A DNA stretch of 64,000 nucleotides, from assembly GCF_002902385.1 (NCBI RefSeq), contig NZ_PPQH01000040.1, positions 135,472 through 199,471 of the forward strand, read 5' to 3'. A program made the translations under genes and the position numbers. The notes beneath the pieces were generated by a model that worked only from the letters and a program-made list of their open reading frames with translations, had not been told where the DNA came from and ran no database searches. Below are positions 61,921 to 64,000 of this stretch, one piece after another; positions within the stretch are counted from its first letter, which is position 1; the number at the start of each line of letters is the position of its first letter. This DNA comes from Staphylococcus intermedius NCTC 11048. Its GTDB lineage: Bacteria > Bacillota > Bacilli > Staphylococcales > Staphylococcaceae.

Positions 61921-62482
61921 ACTCGTCGAACAAAAGCTACCCAAAAAGAGATTTGAACATTCTTTACGTGTAGCGGAAACGGCAGTCAAACTGGCAGAAA
62001 TTTATGAGGGAGATAAGGAAAAAGCAGAACTTGCAGGGATATTACATGACTTTTGTAAATATGACGATTTAAGCTTTTTATACCAACAAGTGACACAATA
62101 CGATCTCAACCACGATTTATTAAGTTATGGCTCGGAAATTTTGCACGGACCTGTATGTGCAGCAATCATGAAGCATCATTATGGTGTCCAAGATGAAGAA
62201 ATTTTATTGGCGATATATAATCATACGACAGGGCGTAAGCATATGACCAAAACTGAAAAATTGGTTTTTATTGCTGACTATATTGAACCTGGTAGAAATA
62301 CGCCAAAAGTGGAAGAAATTCGAGATATGGTATACAATGGCGGTGGGTTAGATAAAACAATTTATGAAATATCTAAAAGAACTGTCTTGTACCTCGTCAA
62401 AAAGGATGTCAGTGTATACCAAGCCACAATTGATTGTCTGAATTACTATAATTTTAATGACTCTAAAATAAAGGATGATTAA
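61898..62482 (+). CDS. yqeK: YqeK family HD hydrolase (Ap4A hydrolase)
   Basis: HD-domain phosphohydrolase, 194 aa. Metal residues are H in FEHSLRV, HD in GILHDFCKYD, and later H and D (HHYG, IADYIEPGR). Firmicutes YqeK cleaves diadenosine tetraphosphate symmetrically. Start inside nadD, with AAGGAGG just before it; the stop abuts rsfS. Confidence 0.93.
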   Translation: MDRTFAIELVEQKLPKKRFEHSLRVAETAVKLAEIYEGDKEKAELAGILHDFCKYDDLSFLYQQVTQYDLNHDLLSYGSEILHGPVCAAIMKHHYGVQDEEILLAIYNHTTGRKHMTKTEKLVFIADYIEPGRNTPKVEEIRDMVYNGGGLDKTIYEISKRTVLYLVKKDVSVYQATIDCLNYYNFNDSKIKDD

Positions 62483-62839
62483 ATGAACGCAAAAGATTTA
62501 TTAATGTTAACAGTTGAAGCAGCCGATGCAAAAAAAGCAGAAGAAATTATTTCGCTAAATATGAGCGGTGTTTCTGATCTCACAGACTATTTTGTTGTAT
62601 GTCATGGGAATAACGAAAGACAAGTTCAAGCAATTGCGCGTGCTGTTAAAGAAAGTGCTGAGTCACACCAAGTTGAAGTGAAACGTATGGAAGGCTTTAA
62701 TGAGGCGCGTTGGATTCTTGTAGATTTAACTGACGTGGTCGTACATGTCTTCCACAAAGATGAACGTAGCTATTATAACCTTGAAAAACTGTATCAAGAT
62801 GTTGAAATGTTAGGCTATAAAGAGGTTATTAACGCATAA
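62483..62839 (+). CDS. rsfS: Ribosome silencing factor RsfS
   Basis: Binds L14 and keeps subunits apart when nutrients are scarce; 118 aa. SDLTDYFVVCHGNNERQVQAIA and GFNEARWILVDL...VVHVFHKDERSYYNLEKL are the family core. The stop overlaps the next start by one base (TAATG). Confidence 0.96.
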   Translation: MNAKDLLMLTVEAADAKKAEEIISLNMSGVSDLTDYFVVCHGNNERQVQAIARAVKESAESHQVEVKRMEGFNEARWILVDLTDVVVHVFHKDERSYYNLEKLYQDVEMLGYKEVINA

Positions 62840-63561
62840 TGCAATATGAAAATTTAAGTGCATTTTATGACCGGCTCACAGATGATCAACCCTATGAACT
62901 GTGGCTCGAGTTGATACAAGAAACTCTTCAACAACAAAAGGTTTCTCGTGTACTCGACATTGGTTGTGGCACAGGGACGATGACACAGCATTTTACACAA
63001 TTTGCTGATGAAGTCATGGGTATGGACTTAAGTGTTGAAATGTTAGCTTTAGCCAAGCAAAAATCAAGTGAAGTGCAATGGATTGAAGGAGATATGTCAG
63101 ATTTTAACCTTCATGTCGACTTTGATTTAATTACAATTCTTTGTGATAGCTTGAACTATTTACCTGATGAAATGGCAGTGATGGCGACGTTTGAACACGT
63201 GTACCAACATTTGAATTCAGACGGCTATTTGATTTTTGATGTTCATACAACGCATAAAATGACACATCAGTTTAACGGACAAGTTTATCTTGATGACCGA
63301 GAAGATTTAACGTTAGTATGGCAAACTGAGCCTGCTGAAGCACCATACAGTGTTTGGCATGATTTAACATTCTTTATATTAAACGAAGCACAAACTTACG
63401 TCAGACAAGACGAATCACAATATCAGCGTACTTTCGAAAAAAATCAGTATATTGATATGTTGAAACAAGTTGGATTTACGCAAATCGACACATTTTATGA
63501 TTTTAATCGAGATATACAAGATCCAGAAAGTGACCGCTTATTCTTTATTGTGAAAAAATAA
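62839..63561 (+). CDS. Class I SAM-dependent methyltransferase (YqeM type)
   Basis: 240 aa. SAM loop VLDIGCGTGTMTQHF near 38-52, acidic MGMDLS near 59-64, EGDMSDF near 80. Target unknown. Last gene of the yqeG operon; conserved at this place in Bacillus and staphylococci. The hairpin at 63569 follows. Confidence 0.9.
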   Translation: MQYENLSAFYDRLTDDQPYELWLELIQETLQQQKVSRVLDIGCGTGTMTQHFTQFADEVMGMDLSVEMLALAKQKSSEVQWIEGDMSDFNLHVDFDLITILCDSLNYLPDEMAVMATFEHVYQHLNSDGYLIFDVHTTHKMTHQFNGQVYLDDREDLTLVWQTEPAEAPYSVWHDLTFFILNEAQTYVRQDESQYQRTFEKNQYIDMLKQVGFTQIDTFYDFNRDIQDPESDRLFFIVKK

Positions 63562-63568
63562 CAAGTAA

Positions 63569-63614
63569 AAAACCTCCTTCATACGTGTAATCCGTATGAT
63601 AGGAGGTTTTATTT
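63569..63614 (+). terminator. Hairpin that terminates the operon and buries the comEA ribosome binding site
   Basis: AAAACCTCC-T-TCATACG (63569-63585) pairs with CGTATGATAGGAGGTTTT (63593-63610), one bulge, then T-rich sequence. The 3' arm contains AGGAGG (63601-63606), the only good ribosome binding site for comEA, ATG at 63615. Confidence 0.85.
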
Positions 63615-64000
63615 ATGTTTTCTGTAGATCAATTCATCGCTATACTTAAACAGTACAAAATCCAAACAGCAGCCATCATTGCTTTTATTCTAGTTATTGG
63701 AGGATGGTTCATCTTTCAATCAGGTAAAGAAGATACGTCTAAGGATGCTCTAGCGATGCAACAAGCACATCGGATTGAAATGCATCAAGAAAAATCAACA
63801 AGTAAGGATAAAAAAGACCAAAGTACTCAAAAAATTATTGTTGATATTAAAGGGGCAGTGAAAAAACCGGATACGTATGAAATGCAGGGAGATGATCGGA
63901 TGAAACAGTTGTTAGATAAGGCAGAACCATTAAAAACTGCTGATTTAAGTCATGTCAATTTAGCAGAAAAGTTAACCGATCAAAAAATGGTTTACATCCC
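63615..64000 (+). CDS. comEA: Competence protein ComEA (partial, cut by window end)
   Basis: Membrane-anchored DNA receptor for transformation. The first 128 codons are seen: membrane helix at about 19-35, a Lys/Gln-rich spacer, then an SLBB-type domain (IIVDIKGAVKKPDTYEM, VNLAEKLTDQKMVYIP). The C-terminal helix-hairpin-helix DNA-binding part lies beyond the window. It is open to the edge, with no frameshift seen. Expression may depend on opening the upstream hairpin. Confidence 0.9.
   Translation, partial: MFSVDQFIAILKQYKIQTAAIIAFILVIGGWFIFQSGKEDTSKDALAMQQAHRIEMHQEKSTSKDKKDQSTQKIIVDIKGAVKKPDTYEMQGDDRMKQLLDKAEPLKTADLSHVNLAEKLTDQKMVYI

Overview
The window is a low-GC Firmicutes chromosome segment that I read as Staphylococcus, but not S. 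aureus. Gene order (hemL, tag, valS, folC, comC, radC, mreCD, rplU-prp-rpmA, obg, ruvAB, queA-tgt-yajC-secDF, recJ-apt-rel, dtd-lytH, hisS-aspS, rarA, cymR, mnmA, recD2, alaS, greA, pxp operon, mtnN, yqeG-to-comEA) is the classic staphylococcal arrangement. The proteins look like diverged orthologues of the S. aureus ones. A member of the hyicus-intermedius group is plausible, but this rests on recollection and not on an alignment. Almost everything is housekeeping. I see no prophage, intact insertion sequence, CRISPR array, tRNA or rRNA gene.

Layout. 1-9.1 kb: end of the heme operon (hemL), an AbrB-type membrane protein, tag on the minus strand, T-box-controlled valS with folC, then prepilin peptidase comC overlapping radC. 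9.1-10.7 kb: a small-gene region with a likely decayed gene, a 51-aa membrane protein, a DUF4930-like membrane protein and a 47-aa hydrophilic protein. 10.7-21.6 kb: mreCD, the L21/Prp/L27 ribosomal operon, obg, an ACT protein, ruvAB, queA-tgt, and yajC-secDF. 21.6-32.8 kb: recJ-apt, rel-dtd-lytH, T-box-controlled hisS-aspS, 6S RNA and tcdA.

32.8-41 kb: a roughly 400-bp gene-free, heavily palindromic element, then rarA (minus), cymR, an aldo/keto reductase, a probable sigma-B-driven csbD pair, a luciferase-like oxidoreductase (minus), and the sulfur-relay pair cysteine desulfurase-mnmA with a TPR protein. 41-51.8 kb: recD2, T-box-controlled alaS with the ireB/ruvX/DUF1292 trio, the wobble-uridine operon trmR-trhP1-trhP2 continuing into udk and greA. 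51.9-57.6 kb: an operon of 5-oxoprolinase subunits, a biotin carboxylase, a biotin carrier and an NRAMP-fold transporter. 57.8-64 kb: mtnN, the yqeG-yqeH-aroE-yhbY-nadD-yqeK-rsfS-methyltransferase operon, and the start of comEA, cut by the window edge.

Regulation visible in the sequence: three T-box leaders (valS, hisS-aspS, alaS), an L21 leader, 6S RNA with its promoter, about 15 intrinsic terminators, and a hairpin that both follows the yqeM-like gene and buries the comEA ribosome binding site. The best candidates for something not well described are the long palindromic element near 33.0-33.4 kb, the pxp/biotin operon (its parts add up to a split urea-carboxylase-like enzyme), and its transporter, which lacks the NRAMP metal-binding residues.
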